Notes under the pieces: model-generated
The model's input: the letters and a program-made list of their open reading frames with translations, nothing else
Database searches by the model: none
Told to the model about the DNA's origin: nothing
Part shown: positions 11,901 through 21,535 of the stretch, piece by piece
Position numbering within the stretch: position 1 is the stretch's first letter
Layout: every line of letters starts with the position of its first letter
Origin: Sophora flavescens
Lineage: Eukaryota; Streptophyta; Magnoliopsida; Fabales; Fabaceae
DNA: 64,000 nt
Direction of reading: 5' to 3'
Assembly (NCBI GenBank): GCA_030762895.1
Contig: CM061062.1
Coordinates: 287,738,397 to 287,802,396, forward strand
Position numbers and translations under genes: made by a program

Positions 11901-12028
11901 AACGAAACCTTTGGTGAGAGCGTCAACAGCTCCACTTGATTCTAGATATTTTCTAAACGCTTCTTTTTTTGCTTCTTTTTCCTATTCATATCATCACAAC
12001 ATTAAAAACTTACCATTGTGAGATTCAT
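8961..12028 (-). CDS. MYCBP: c-Myc-binding protein (MYCBP/AMY-1) homologue, five exons
   Basis: Reading the minus strand, coding exons are 12028-12014, 11981-11909, 11836-11788, 11657-11534 and 9047-8961, all with GT-AG junctions and phases that join into a 115-residue protein. The core matches animal MYCBP: an E-A-F-R-K-Y-L-E-S-S-G-x-x-D-A-L-T-K helix, then VLVALYEQNDKPSSALEF, then a coiled coil (EHEKLQAEFSDLQIKYNEL). Human MYCBP is about 103 residues. Animal AMY-1 binds Myc and A-kinase anchor proteins; the plant role is not known to me. The last intron is about 2.5 kb and holds repeats. The first coding exon is only five codons, and the exact start is the least certain part. No stop or frameshift is seen, so the gene looks intact. 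Confidence 0.85.
10215..10795. repeat. Foldback-like element with ATTCG-rich ends
   Basis: The left end runs GTTATCAGTATCTTACGATTC and the right end, inverted, GGTTATCAAATCGAGATTCG. Both sides are rich in GATTCG and GATTC motifs. It lies in an intron. The class is not clear. Confidence 0.4.
11105..11400 (-). repeat. Possible tRNA-derived SINE
   Basis: On the minus strand a box-A-like TGGCTTAAGTATC is followed about 60 bp later by a good box B (GGTTCGAATCT), the internal promoter layout of tRNA-derived SINEs. The body downstream is non-coding. Target duplications and tail are not defined. Confidence 0.4.
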
Positions 12029-12667
12029 ATTATTTCAATTTAGGAAATTAAATTATTGTAATAATAATATAAGGGGAGAGATTGAGATTGAATACAAGAT
12101 AGAACCTCTTTGTATCGCATCATATCTGTTTTTTATTTTACAGTGGAGGCAGCAGATAGGTCCCGTGCAGCTTTTACTAAAAATCCTCCCCCGTGCGCCT
12201 ATCCTTTCCAAAACCTCTATACTTTTTCAATCAGCACTTTATCTCTACGCTTTATTATGTATCTACTCCCACTCTGGGCTCTGGATCAGGAAAAGAAGAG
12301 TATGGATCATGCCAACCCATGAGTCTAGCCCAATTTGAGGAGTATAAATAAATGAATAAATAAATAAATAAGGTAGTCGCAAAAATTCAGGGTACTGGAT
12401 AGTACAAAAATTTTATCCCTTATTTGATTTGAAAAGTGGTCAAGGGATAGGACAAAAAAAGGGGGTGAGGGACAAGACAAAAAACCAAAATTTTGTCCCC
12501 AACCAAATCATGGGACAACATTTTGTCCCATCGACAGACTACCAAAAAAGACAAAATTATCCTTACATCTCTCCCTTCCCCCTCCCCCTCTCTCCCCCCT
12601 ATATATATCTCTCTCCCCCCTTTAATACTATTTAATATTTTGCAAACGTTAATGTTATATATAATAT
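12029..12667. other. Upstream flank of the MYCBP-like gene
   Basis: It contains an (AAAT)n microsatellite (about 12347-12370) and a decayed repeat rich in GGACAAAA/TTTTGTCCC (12400-12540). Related GGACAAAA sequence lies beyond the Tat element (about 31285), suggesting the Tat element landed in that repeat. No gene is seen. Confidence 0.45.
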
Positions 12668-13443
12668 TGTTATCCGATAAAGTAAAATTAGCCGTGATCT
12701 CGACTAACTTTGAATAACGATGATTCCCATATTAGTCGATAACATTAGAAGGGGGATTCTGGCTCCTAACTCGTGGGTTCCTAAACTACTCTAAAGAGTG
12801 TTTGGTGCGGAAGGTAAAAAGAACTAAGCTAAATGTGTGAAAGTAAGTTGAAAGCAAGAAGAAACGAGCATAAAAATATGTTTGATTGTATTGATGTGTA
12901 TGATACAATATTTACAATTGATATTTATAGGCTACAACTCGAACACTATGCAAAATTGTCCCCATTGGCCACCTTCTCCTATATTTTAGCATTATGCACT
13001 TAAGTGACCAACGTGAACCTCCTAGATTACAACGGCTAACTATGTCTAACTAGAATCCTATATTTTAGGCACGTCTTCAATGATCATCTGTCATTAACCG
13101 TCTGAGCTAGTTAGCTTCACTCTTCAACGTCTCTTTGCTTCCTAAAATAAAGCTAAACAGCTTGGAAAACGTTTCCCCCTTATCTCGGAAGGTTGTTAGC
13201 ACGTACAACGGCTGCAATACTCAATACTCCTTTTTTGATTTTTTTGGCTATCACATCCACTTTGAATATCAACGAATCACTCTATGGCATTATCCTTTAG
13301 CTTGTATTATTGGCCTAATCGTTTCCCCTTAACAATCGTTCCTCATCAGCTACCAACATCTTCGACTGGCTTCCGATTCGGCTAATCTCCAACGGCTAGT
13401 TTATCAACGGCTAAGTCAGCTTACATTAATTTAGATGATAACA
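12668..13443 (-). repeat. 3' LTR of the Tat element
   Basis: 776 bp, starting TGTTATCCGATAAAG and ending TAGATGATAACA on the plus strand; homologous to 30320-31094. On the minus strand a purine-rich tract (plus 13447-13456, GCCCCCTTAT-like) abuts it. Confidence 0.92.
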
Positions 13444-13612
13444 TTTGCCCCCTTATATCTTCTATCTAATTGAAATGAATATAGAACGATATAACCAATT
13501 TTATCTTGAGCCCCACATCATAATCGCTTATCTCAGTTCACGCGTGTGTCGTCTCATCGCCTCAACCCCTCTTAATTGCTAACGGCTAGTTCTGCAATAC
13601 TCTTCCCTTTCT

Positions 13613-13619
13613 TATAAAT
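13613..13619 (+). promoter_or_regulatory. Candidate TATA box of the antisense PMD gene
   Basis: TATAAAT lies about 110 bp upstream of the first ATG (13728), with a CT-rich leader between. It is placed like a plant core promoter, which would give this captured gene its own plus-strand promoter. Confidence 0.45.
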
Positions 13620-14557
13620 TTAGCCGACTACTTCCTTGTACCTTTTACTTTACTCTCTCTTAATATTCCTCGAGTTCTTCCGCTTTCCATTCTTCTTGAA
13701 CCCTTCTTGAATTTCCTTTGATCAAACATGTCTTCCGCATCTAATTCTCAAAATCCTGATAACGTCTCCTATGGCCACAAAGCCTCGGATGACTCAGCTT
13801 CCATTGGTCCTCATTGACCGCGCTGTCGCCACGCGCCAAAAAGAACGAGCGTTTACAAAATAATGTAGTATAGAGCGACAACTCGGATCGTCTCTCAAGG
13901 ACTCTTTAGTTGTTGTTATTATTAACAAAAAAACTTAGAAAAAGTTAGAATTGGGGGTTTTGAGATTGGAAACTAAATTAAAGAAGCAAAACAGAAAACA
14001 AAGCAAGAAAATAGAGCAGTTACCAAATAAGCTAAAGCGATTAACCTACTGCTTTTGGTTTCCCAACTCTCATCAGTTCATGCAAATTCCTAGCCCTAAG
14101 TAGATTCTAATCCCCTCCCGGTTGTAGCAATAATTCACAAGCGGAACCACTACTACGGATATATATCCCTATTCCCGAATTAAGCAAACGGGGTTAAGCA
14201 CTTCGTGAACTAAGCGAACACGAAACGTACACACGCGAATTAAGCAAACGCGATTATATATAGGAACATGATATCACCGAGATAAACCAACACAACACAA
14301 TATACTCCTGAATTAAGCAAACAGAAATATAAAGCATGGCATTGAAAAGAGAAAAGGAAATGAAAACAGGAAATACAAGAACCTCAAGTATGGATAAAAA
14401 CCAATTACAGTAGATTAATCTAGGAGATTAATTCTCCATTACAGACATAAGCAGAAAAGGAAACAAAACAAACTACAACTACTGACTAGCTAAGACTAGC
14501 TCAGAAACTAGCCAAAACTGGCTAATTCTGACCATCCCTTCATTTCTCGCTAAGACC

Positions 14558-14567
14558 GCTTATATAC
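14558..14567 (-). promoter_or_regulatory. TATA box of the solo LTR
   Basis: On the minus strand GTATATAAGC, about 19 bp downstream of the motif array in the element's sense. Confidence 0.6.
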
Positions 14568-14585
14568 ACGTTTCAGGTCGAGTAC

Positions 14586-14898
14586 TCGCGAGGCGAATCA
14601 CGGCTCGCGAGGCGAATTACATGAAAGGTCTGCAACTCTTTGTCTTCTCGCGAGGCGAGCACATCCTTCGCGAGGCGAACTCTTCAGCTTCCAACTGTTA
14701 CGCCCGTGGCATTCAACACGTCCAAACCGTGATGGCTTCTGATCTTCCAAGACTCGCGAGGCGAAGGAATGCTCACGAGGCGAACGCTTCAACTTCAGAA
14801 TTGCCACGGCTGTGATCTTCAACACGGGCAAGCCGTGATCGTCTCTGACTTTTTCATGGTTGCAATACTCGTGGGGCGAGAGATTATTCGCGGGGCGA
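14586..14898. repeat. Mixed paired-motif array in the solo LTR
   Basis: TCGCGAGGCGA-type pairs start at 14586/14605, 14648/14668, 14754/14773 and 14869/14888 (19-20 bp within pairs). The two gaps in this series hold a different pair type: CGCCCGTGG/ACCGTGATGG (about 14701-14733) and CCACGGCTGTGA/CACGGGCAAGCCGTGA (14804-14838). The latter matches the TCACGGCCGTGA pairs of the CACTA element, including the following TCTGACTTTT. One array thus contains two motif words in the same slot layout. Confidence 0.85.
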
Positions 14899-17800
14899 GC
14901 GGCTCCAGATTTATTACTTTTTATTAACCTGAAAATAGAAAATAAAAGTAAATAATTATTCAACTCTAAAACAACTAAATTAACATAAAAACAATTTACA
15001 GACTCAAAATACTACTTAGGAACAATCAAGTCTAATTTGGGTAAAAATGGTATAAAATAAGCACAAAGCCAAGGTCTTTACTAGTTATAAAACCAGTCAA
15101 ACAGAGGCTCATCACTCATCAATTCTCATCTTCCTCATCTGATTCCGAATAAAATACGGGGACTCTTTTCCGTATTGACCATTCCATGACTTTAAACCCT
15201 TCCACCAACAACCAAGACGAAGGCAAACTATTTCTTGATAATGTCTTGTATCCAAGCTTGTTCGACTTGCCCATCGCTTCGGATTGGTTTACCCTTGATC
15301 AAAGAACCTCCGGCCTTTAACTTGGCCCAACGGCACCACCGCTTACAGCAAATGGCTACATCGCGTGGCATCGGCTAAAAGCAAAGATTGGAAAACTTGG
15401 GGAATCTTTAACCTAATCATGCTCTCCCGCCATGAAATCCCTGTCAACGTGGACCATCTATTCAGCATTTGTGGCTTCTGGAATACTTCCATCAACAGCT
15501 TCGTTTTTCCCTTCGACATGATGAGCCCTACCTTGCTCGATGTCGCGGCTATTACCGGACTCCATCTTCACGGTAATGAAGTCCGTGCTTTTCTGAAGCA
15601 ATCGAACCACTAACCGGCATTAAATGCTCTAAGCCGCATTGCTATTACGACAATTTTATTTCAGCAAACTCTCATTCGACTGGGGAGGTCACCGATCTCG
15701 AGCATCATGCTTTTCTGTTGTACTGGATGTGAAGATATTTTATCTGTACCAACTCGGTTCAGGTAGTAGCCCTTCTGGACAAGCCCTGGCTCAAGGCCCT
15801 CTGTTCCTTGATCTTCTCTACCGGAGCCTATTCGTCTATGTGGAACGGCTGAGAAATCAAGAGAAAATCGACAACGTTCCTGGCCCACTCTAGTTCTTGC
15901 ACCTCTGGATCCTTCACTATTTTCCAGAGTTTATGTCACAAGTCGAGAGCTCAATTCCACCTCCTCCTAATCCACCAATATTGGGAGAACGGCTGGTTAC
16001 CCTCACTCATTTGGATTGCTCAACAGTAGGGGCGGTGACTACTATTTTGTCCCTCACTCGACTCTCTTCAGAATTTTGCCCTACCGTCTCGGCTAGAATT
16101 GGCCCATCCTGGATCTTTACCTCCTTTGAAGGTACGGTCAACAAAAGCACCCGCCGAGCTATTGTACTTGGTTAGGCCAATGCTTTAACGGCTCGGAACC
16201 TCCTCACTATGATCAAGCCCAAGTCGAGGAACAGTAAGTCTTCCTCTGAGTACTACAACCCTCAATGCCTCGCCTGACAATTCGGACTATTGCAATACAT
16301 TCCCATGTCATTCCCTGAACCGGCGTCCCACTCTTTCAGGTCAACCTATATCGAAGATGAAGTTGCAGAAGAATTTGCGGCAATCGTTGAACGGGTGTCT
16401 GTTTTTCAATATAAAACCTTTGAACGGCAACCAGGAACAACCTCGGCTTTCCTTAACTGGTGGTCGTTCGTAGTCGACAAGATTTTCAATGACTCAGCTG
16501 CCGATTGGATTAACAGATTGGTAGAGGGCAGGGTAGATGAACAATCTCTATCTCCTCTACACATCCAACCTATATCATCGCACCATCCTCCTTCATCTTC
16601 GCAAGCTAAAGGTAAGCCGATTTTCCCCCCTCTAATTTGCTTCTTGTTTTGATAATTCCTAACCATCGACTATATTGTATCGCAGACAAAGGAATAATTG
16701 ACTTGGATGACGAACTCGACAACATCCCCCTTTCTGCTGCTCGAAAAAGGACGCGATCACAAGGAGTGGTCATCAGAGAACCTTCGAAGGCTGATCCCAA
16801 GAAAGCCAAGAAGGGATTTGAAGGTTCTGTTAAGGTATATCCTTCATTTGAGCTATTATTAAGTTCTTCTTTCTCAAAACATCCTAACAACTGCTCCATC
16901 CTTCTCAAAAAAGCAAGAAAGAGACCTCAGACATATACCCCGCAGTACACAGTCAACCGAGAAAAAGGACTCCAAGATTCATAGTTGAGGTAAATTCCTT
17001 TCCCCCACTTTCTTGTTTTACTCTTTTTCTTTCTATAAATATCCTTCGGCTAACGTGTGCTTTACTCTTTCCAGTCAACCATTCCAGAAGTTGCTCCCCG
17101 CTCACTGCCTCAGTAGTTAACGGCTGACGCTTCAAATATTCCAGCAACATCAGTCATTCCTCCGATTCCTCAAATAGTCGAGGACCAAGTGCGAGAAGCC
17201 CTTCAATCTTCCACTCCATATAACACTATGGCATCCCCAGAATGCATGATCCCAGATGATATCCTCCTCCAATATTTTGAGACTTCCGCCACTCCAACAG
17301 CAATTCCTCATTCTTCCCCTGCGGACGAGCACTTGGCCTTAATTGAAGAGCAACTGGGGAATGAAGTACCTTCCGATGAAGCGATTATTACCAAGCTACG
17401 GCTAGCACTCTCCTAGGTAGCTCAAAGCCCAGATTTCTCGGAACATCAGAAGACCATTTTTAGCCTTATATCGGCAAAAAATTGGAGATATTCACTATAA
17501 TTACTCGGCCCATGTTAAGCTGCACGAGAAGGCTTCCACTAGTCTCCACCAACTCTTCGGCCTTGAGACCCAAAAACTTCAGTTGCTGACCACCTTCCGA
17601 GCCGTGCAAGCTGAAAGAGAGTCTGACATGGCTAAGAATAAGGATTTGACTGATCGCCTTGCATTTTTAATGGCTGAATGAGAAAGGATAAACAAGGAGA
17701 TAGCTGAAACTGAGCCTCGACTCAAGGTAATCGAAGAAAAACTTATGTCAAGTGCTAAGACCATAGTCCAATTATACCAACAGTCCACCATTCTCGACAA

Positions 17801-18340
17801 GGAAATCAGTCCCCTTGCTCAACAACGAGTCGCACTGGAGGGAGATCTCCCCACAACAGAGCATAGGCTCTCGGCTACCAAGGCTTCTTGGAGAGAATTG
17901 AAAAACATGTTCGTAGAAGGCAAAACAACACCAACCCCTATCATCGTGGAACTGAATATTCTTGCCCCCATGCCCAGTGTATTGACTTCGGAGCCTGTCG
18001 CTAGCTTGCCCATACCAGTTGAAACTATCATAGCAGCTGTTGTAAGTGACATTGCGACTAGAAGTACACCTAGTGCGGTTGAAGAAACTTTTACGGTTGA
18101 GGGTAACGAAGAGGCGAAAACAAACGACGAAGGGTACATTTCTACCGAAGATGTGGCATTGGCTGCCTCGGATGAAACTCCTCTTGTTTCCCAAACCGGA
18201 GATAAAGATGATTCTGCAACCCCTCCAAACTCATCGGCCGATCCAATCAAGTAGGATAGTATTTCAGCATCCGATGTTATTTCCCTTTTGCATTTTTACT
18301 TTTAATGGTGTTAGGAAGCTACTTGGTCGGCTTGTGGCCA

Positions 18341-19549
18341 TCATTTTGAACTCACTCCTTCCCAAATTGAAGGATAATATGATTTTAAGTACTTGCCATT
18401 TATGCCGCGATTTAATTCTTCCCCTTGCATGTTAAATAGACGATAAACACCCCTAAAAATAACTTGACTAACAATAAATGGCCTTTCCCAATTTGGTGAC
18501 CATTTCCCATATTTAGGATCCTTTGTTCCAATTGGCAAAATCGTCTTCCAAACCAAGTCACCCTCGGCAAACTGCTTGTTTTTAACATGTTTGTTGTAAG
18601 CTCTAGCAATCTTCTGCTTATTTTGCCGAATGTTATCGAGAGCCATTAGCCTATCCTCATCGACTGATTCTAACTCCATCAACATGGCTTGTTGGTAGTC
18701 ATGTAAAATTAACCCATGTTGCCTGGCTACCCTTAAGGATTTCACATTAATCTCCAACGGCAACACAGCATCTTGACCAAAAGTAAGTCGGTAAGGGGTT
18801 AAGCCTGTAGCCGTGGACTTATAATTCCTATAAGCCCATAACACTTCGGATAATGCTTCATGCCACTTCCGAGGTTTATCCTCCAATGTCTTCTTGGTCA
18901 TGGCAATCAACACCTTATTGGTAGCCTCAGCTTGCCGATGGGCTTGGGCATAGAATGGGGAAGAATGAAGTAACTTGATCCCACACTCCTGAGTAAAGGC
19001 CACCACCTTTTAACCAGTGAACATAGTTCCTTGATCAGTGGTGATTGTCTCGGGTATACCATATCGATGGATTATATGCTGCTTGATGAAGATAATGAGA
19101 TCCTGTTGAGTGACATTGACCATCGGCTGCGCCTCCACCCATTTGGTAAAATAATTTGTTGCCACAATAATAAAGGCATGCCATTTAGCCGATAAGAGAT
19201 ATATTTTCCCAATCAATTCCATTGTCCATCCTCAGAAAAGTCATGGTAGTACTATGGTATGAAGTTCCTCGGGTGATACTCTTTGAATGGGACCTTGTTT
19301 CAGACATGCTTCACATCCTTTGGCATACTTATAGCAATTGGCTATCATGGTGGGCCAATAATACCCCATCCGATGCAAGGTCAACTTCATAACTGCTCCT
19401 GCCCTGTGAGCACCACAAATTCCTTCATGAACTTCCCCCGTCACTCTTAGGGCCTCTTCTTTTCCCACACACTTAATATACACTCCATCAATTCCATTTC
19501 TCACCAATTCTCCATCCAGCAACGAGTACTTCCAAGCCCCTTGTCTCAC
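18341..19549 (-). pseudogene. Tat-element integrase, broken
   Basis: The N-terminal zinc-binding part is present (GICGAHRAGAVMKLTLHRMG, then C-E-A-C, about 19300-19440). In the catalytic core the usual first Asp of V-A-x-D-Y-F-T-K-W is Asn (codon AAT, about 19160), the second is present in T-T-D-Q-G (about 19035), and the Glu in Q-A-E-A-T-N-K is kept though the usual N-G before it is H-R (about 18930). Stops lie near 19222-19240 and 19008. The C-terminal part runs to 18341, 87 bp from the convergent PMD gene end. It cannot be active. Confidence 0.88.
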
Positions 19550-19578
19550 TTTGTAGTCTACCTTAGCCGAAGGACTTT

Positions 19579-20182
19579 TTAAGTAATATATAAGTTCATA
19601 TCTCCAGTCCTCGTTGGCTGACTATCCAGAGACATTATTTCTTTTAGATTATCCGTCTGGCCATCCAAGAACTTTATCCCCTTATAGCCAGAGGCATGCT
19701 GGGCCAGGTGAGTAGCCTCACCATTTTCTTCCCTAGGAACATGCATTACTACAACATCGGTAAATCGTCCTATTAACAAGCTAGTCGTTTCGTAATATTC
19801 CCACATTTTAGGGTTGTTACACTTATATCCCCCAGTTAATTGTTTAATGACCAACTGGGAATCGCCCATTATCTGAACATACTGAGCTTTTATGGACGTC
19901 AGGATCCTTAGTCCCATAATCAAGGCCTTGTACTCGGCTTGGTTATTGGAACAATTTGATTGCAGCTGGCACATAAGCTTCCAGTTTTGTCCAGTTGGAC
20001 CTACAATGGTAACACCAGCCCTGCACCTTTTTTGGTTTTCGACCCATCAAACGTCAAAACACATGGCTTAAGGTTAATACAACGATTAACCTCTTCAAAT
20101 GGATCGACTATGTCAACCGAGGGGTGCTGAGCCACGAAATTGGCTACAGCTTGGCCTTTTACAGCCTTTAATGGTACATATG
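19579..20182 (-). pseudogene. Second (archaeal-type) RNase H of the Tat element
   Basis: Shows L-T-F-D-G-S-K-T-K-K-G-A-G (about 20020-20050), then the N-N-Q-A-E-Y-K-A-L-I-M-G-L-R block (about 19905-19950), the GDSQLVIKQL block (about 19830-19865) and H-V-P-R-E-E-N (about 19725-19745). This extra RNase H between the first RNase H and integrase is diagnostic of Tat elements. The frame is broken near 20000. The linker upstream (LTYVPLKAVKGQAVANFVAQ) joins exactly to 26821 once the inner element is removed. Confidence 0.85.
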
Positions 20183-21091
20183 TCAATTGTTGATGGTTTG
20201 ACAAGTGCACCAAATCGCGACAAGTAATATTAGTGAGAGTAGAGTATCATCCCACGAGGATTGTGACTAAGTAGCAACGTAAACTAAGCTATTGATATTT
20301 GAACCAATACAAATCATAGTTCCAAAAGAATAATTGAATTTTATTTATCCAAAATGTTGTCACAAAAAAATGAATGAATTAGGTTTTCTTTTTATCACAC
20401 AAGCAAGTAAATGAAAGAATGAACAATTAGAATGATATCAAAGTATTTAGGACAGTTAGGAATCGGAATCCCTCAATTTTTCACCTAATGCGACCTTGTT
20501 AAACCCTAACTTCAATTCAATTCATTCAATTAACATTCAAGTCACTAGTTTAGATTTATCCCTAATTCCTTAGGTGATATCCTTTTGTTACCAATTAAGA
20601 ACCCTAATTCCTTAGGTGATTCAAGAATTAGCACAGACATTAAGCATGAGACTCATAGAAATGTATTGCAATGAAGTTTTATTCCTAGAATCAACATCAC
20701 AATAGTAATCTACTTCAGATCTAGCATGAACACAAATTTTCTAATTATGCATTCACACTTGTAATCAATTTCATAGATGGCCAGTCAAAGAAATGCATTA
20801 AGCATAGAAGAGTTTACCTAATTGAATGAATTTGAATTGAAATCAAAGGTGAAACAAACTTACATCAAGATCCAAATGAGTTCATCCTATCATAATCTGA
20901 AAGATTTAGAAACTCATGGTAGAAAACTAAAAAATGGATGAAATGGATGAAGATTGGGGTATAGAAGCCATGGATTATTCAATTCTTCTTTCCAAAAGCT
21001 CTTGAACAACCATGAATCTCGAAAATGCTCTCAAATGTAACTGCTTCACCTCATAAATGATCCAAAAGTCCCTTAAAATAACTGTCAAACG

Positions 21092-21102
21092 AAATTTATA
21101 GT
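21092..21102 (-). promoter_or_regulatory. TATA box of the 20188 LTR
   Basis: ACTATAAATTT on the minus strand, about 20 bp downstream (in the element's sense) of the GC-rich array. Confidence 0.6.
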
Positions 21103-21121
21103 GTCAGGGACTGAAACTGGC

Positions 21122-21348
21122 GTTGGGCGCTGACATCAGGGCGCTGGGCGCCAGGCTTGGACTGAAAATGATGTCTTTTGTCTTCTTTCTAGTGTTGGGT
21201 GCTGATATACTGGTGTTGGGCGCCATAAATCACAGCTTCTGTCCCAGCTGAGCACTGACTTTTGCACTGGGCGCTGGGCAGCTTCATGCATCCATTGATT
21301 TCTTCCGTTTCTATCCTGGCTGAGCGCCAGGTTCCAAAGTTGAGCGCT
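21122..21348. repeat. Paired-motif array GYTGRGCGCY in LTR
   Basis: Ten-base motifs start at 21122/21143, 21194/21215, 21247/21266 and 21319/21339. These are four pairs with starts 19-21 bp apart and pair-to-pair periods of 72, 53 and 72 bp. The position relative to the TATA box matches the TCGCGAGGCGA arrays, but the motif is different. Confidence 0.85.
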
Positions 21349-21535
21349 AGGCCTTTAATCATACATATTTTCAACATATTTTGAGTCTAATTTTCACATA
21401 AAAAGATCGAAACTCTAATCCAGTGAATCCAAATTGTATTCAGATCAAAGTATGTATTTTCCTATGATTTCTAAGATTATTTACTAACTTTTTCCTAATT
21501 ACACTTCCAAACTAACATATTTTGCACATTCATCA

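Larger units (their letters stand above)
13815..15114 (-). repeat. Solo LTR of an Athila-type element
   Basis: 1300 bp, starting TGACCGCGCTGTCG and ending GAGGCTCATCA on the plus strand, flanked by perfect CTCAT duplications (13810-13814 and 15115-15119). It is homologous along its length to the LTRs at 42558-43839 and 50814-52110. The internal region was lost by LTR-LTR recombination. It interrupts the PMD gene. Confidence 0.93.
13728..18254 (+). pseudogene. Plant mobile domain (PMD) gene, antisense inside the Tat element, with introns
   Basis: The first exon starts MSSASNSQNP and reads directly across the solo-LTR insertion (13815-15119) into a serine-rich stretch. The PMD core follows: KDWKTWGIFNLIMLSRHEIP, F-P-F-D-M-M-S-P-T-L-L-D-V-A-A-I-T-G-L (15400-15580), then a GPLFLDLLY block, the WILHYFPEFM block (15895-15935) and a C-terminal part (16290-16612). 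Intron-like gaps with GT-AG ends lie at 16613-16685 and 16989-17073. The tail (17150-18254) is coiled-coil-like, then acidic. It has stops (two TAA after 15150, TAG for Trp at 15892) and a frameshift near 15370. PMD proteins such as MAIN/MAIL1 act in silencing and genome stability, and PMD genes are known passengers of plant transposons. Confidence 0.75.
20188..21535 (-). repeat. 3' LTR of the gag-protease element
   Basis: 1348 bp, plus strand TGTTGATGG...CATTCATCA. The first 680 bp match 26167-26815. A CAACCCCAAATTT tract (polypurine on the minus strand) follows at 21536, as after the Athila LTR at 43840. Confidence 0.8.
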
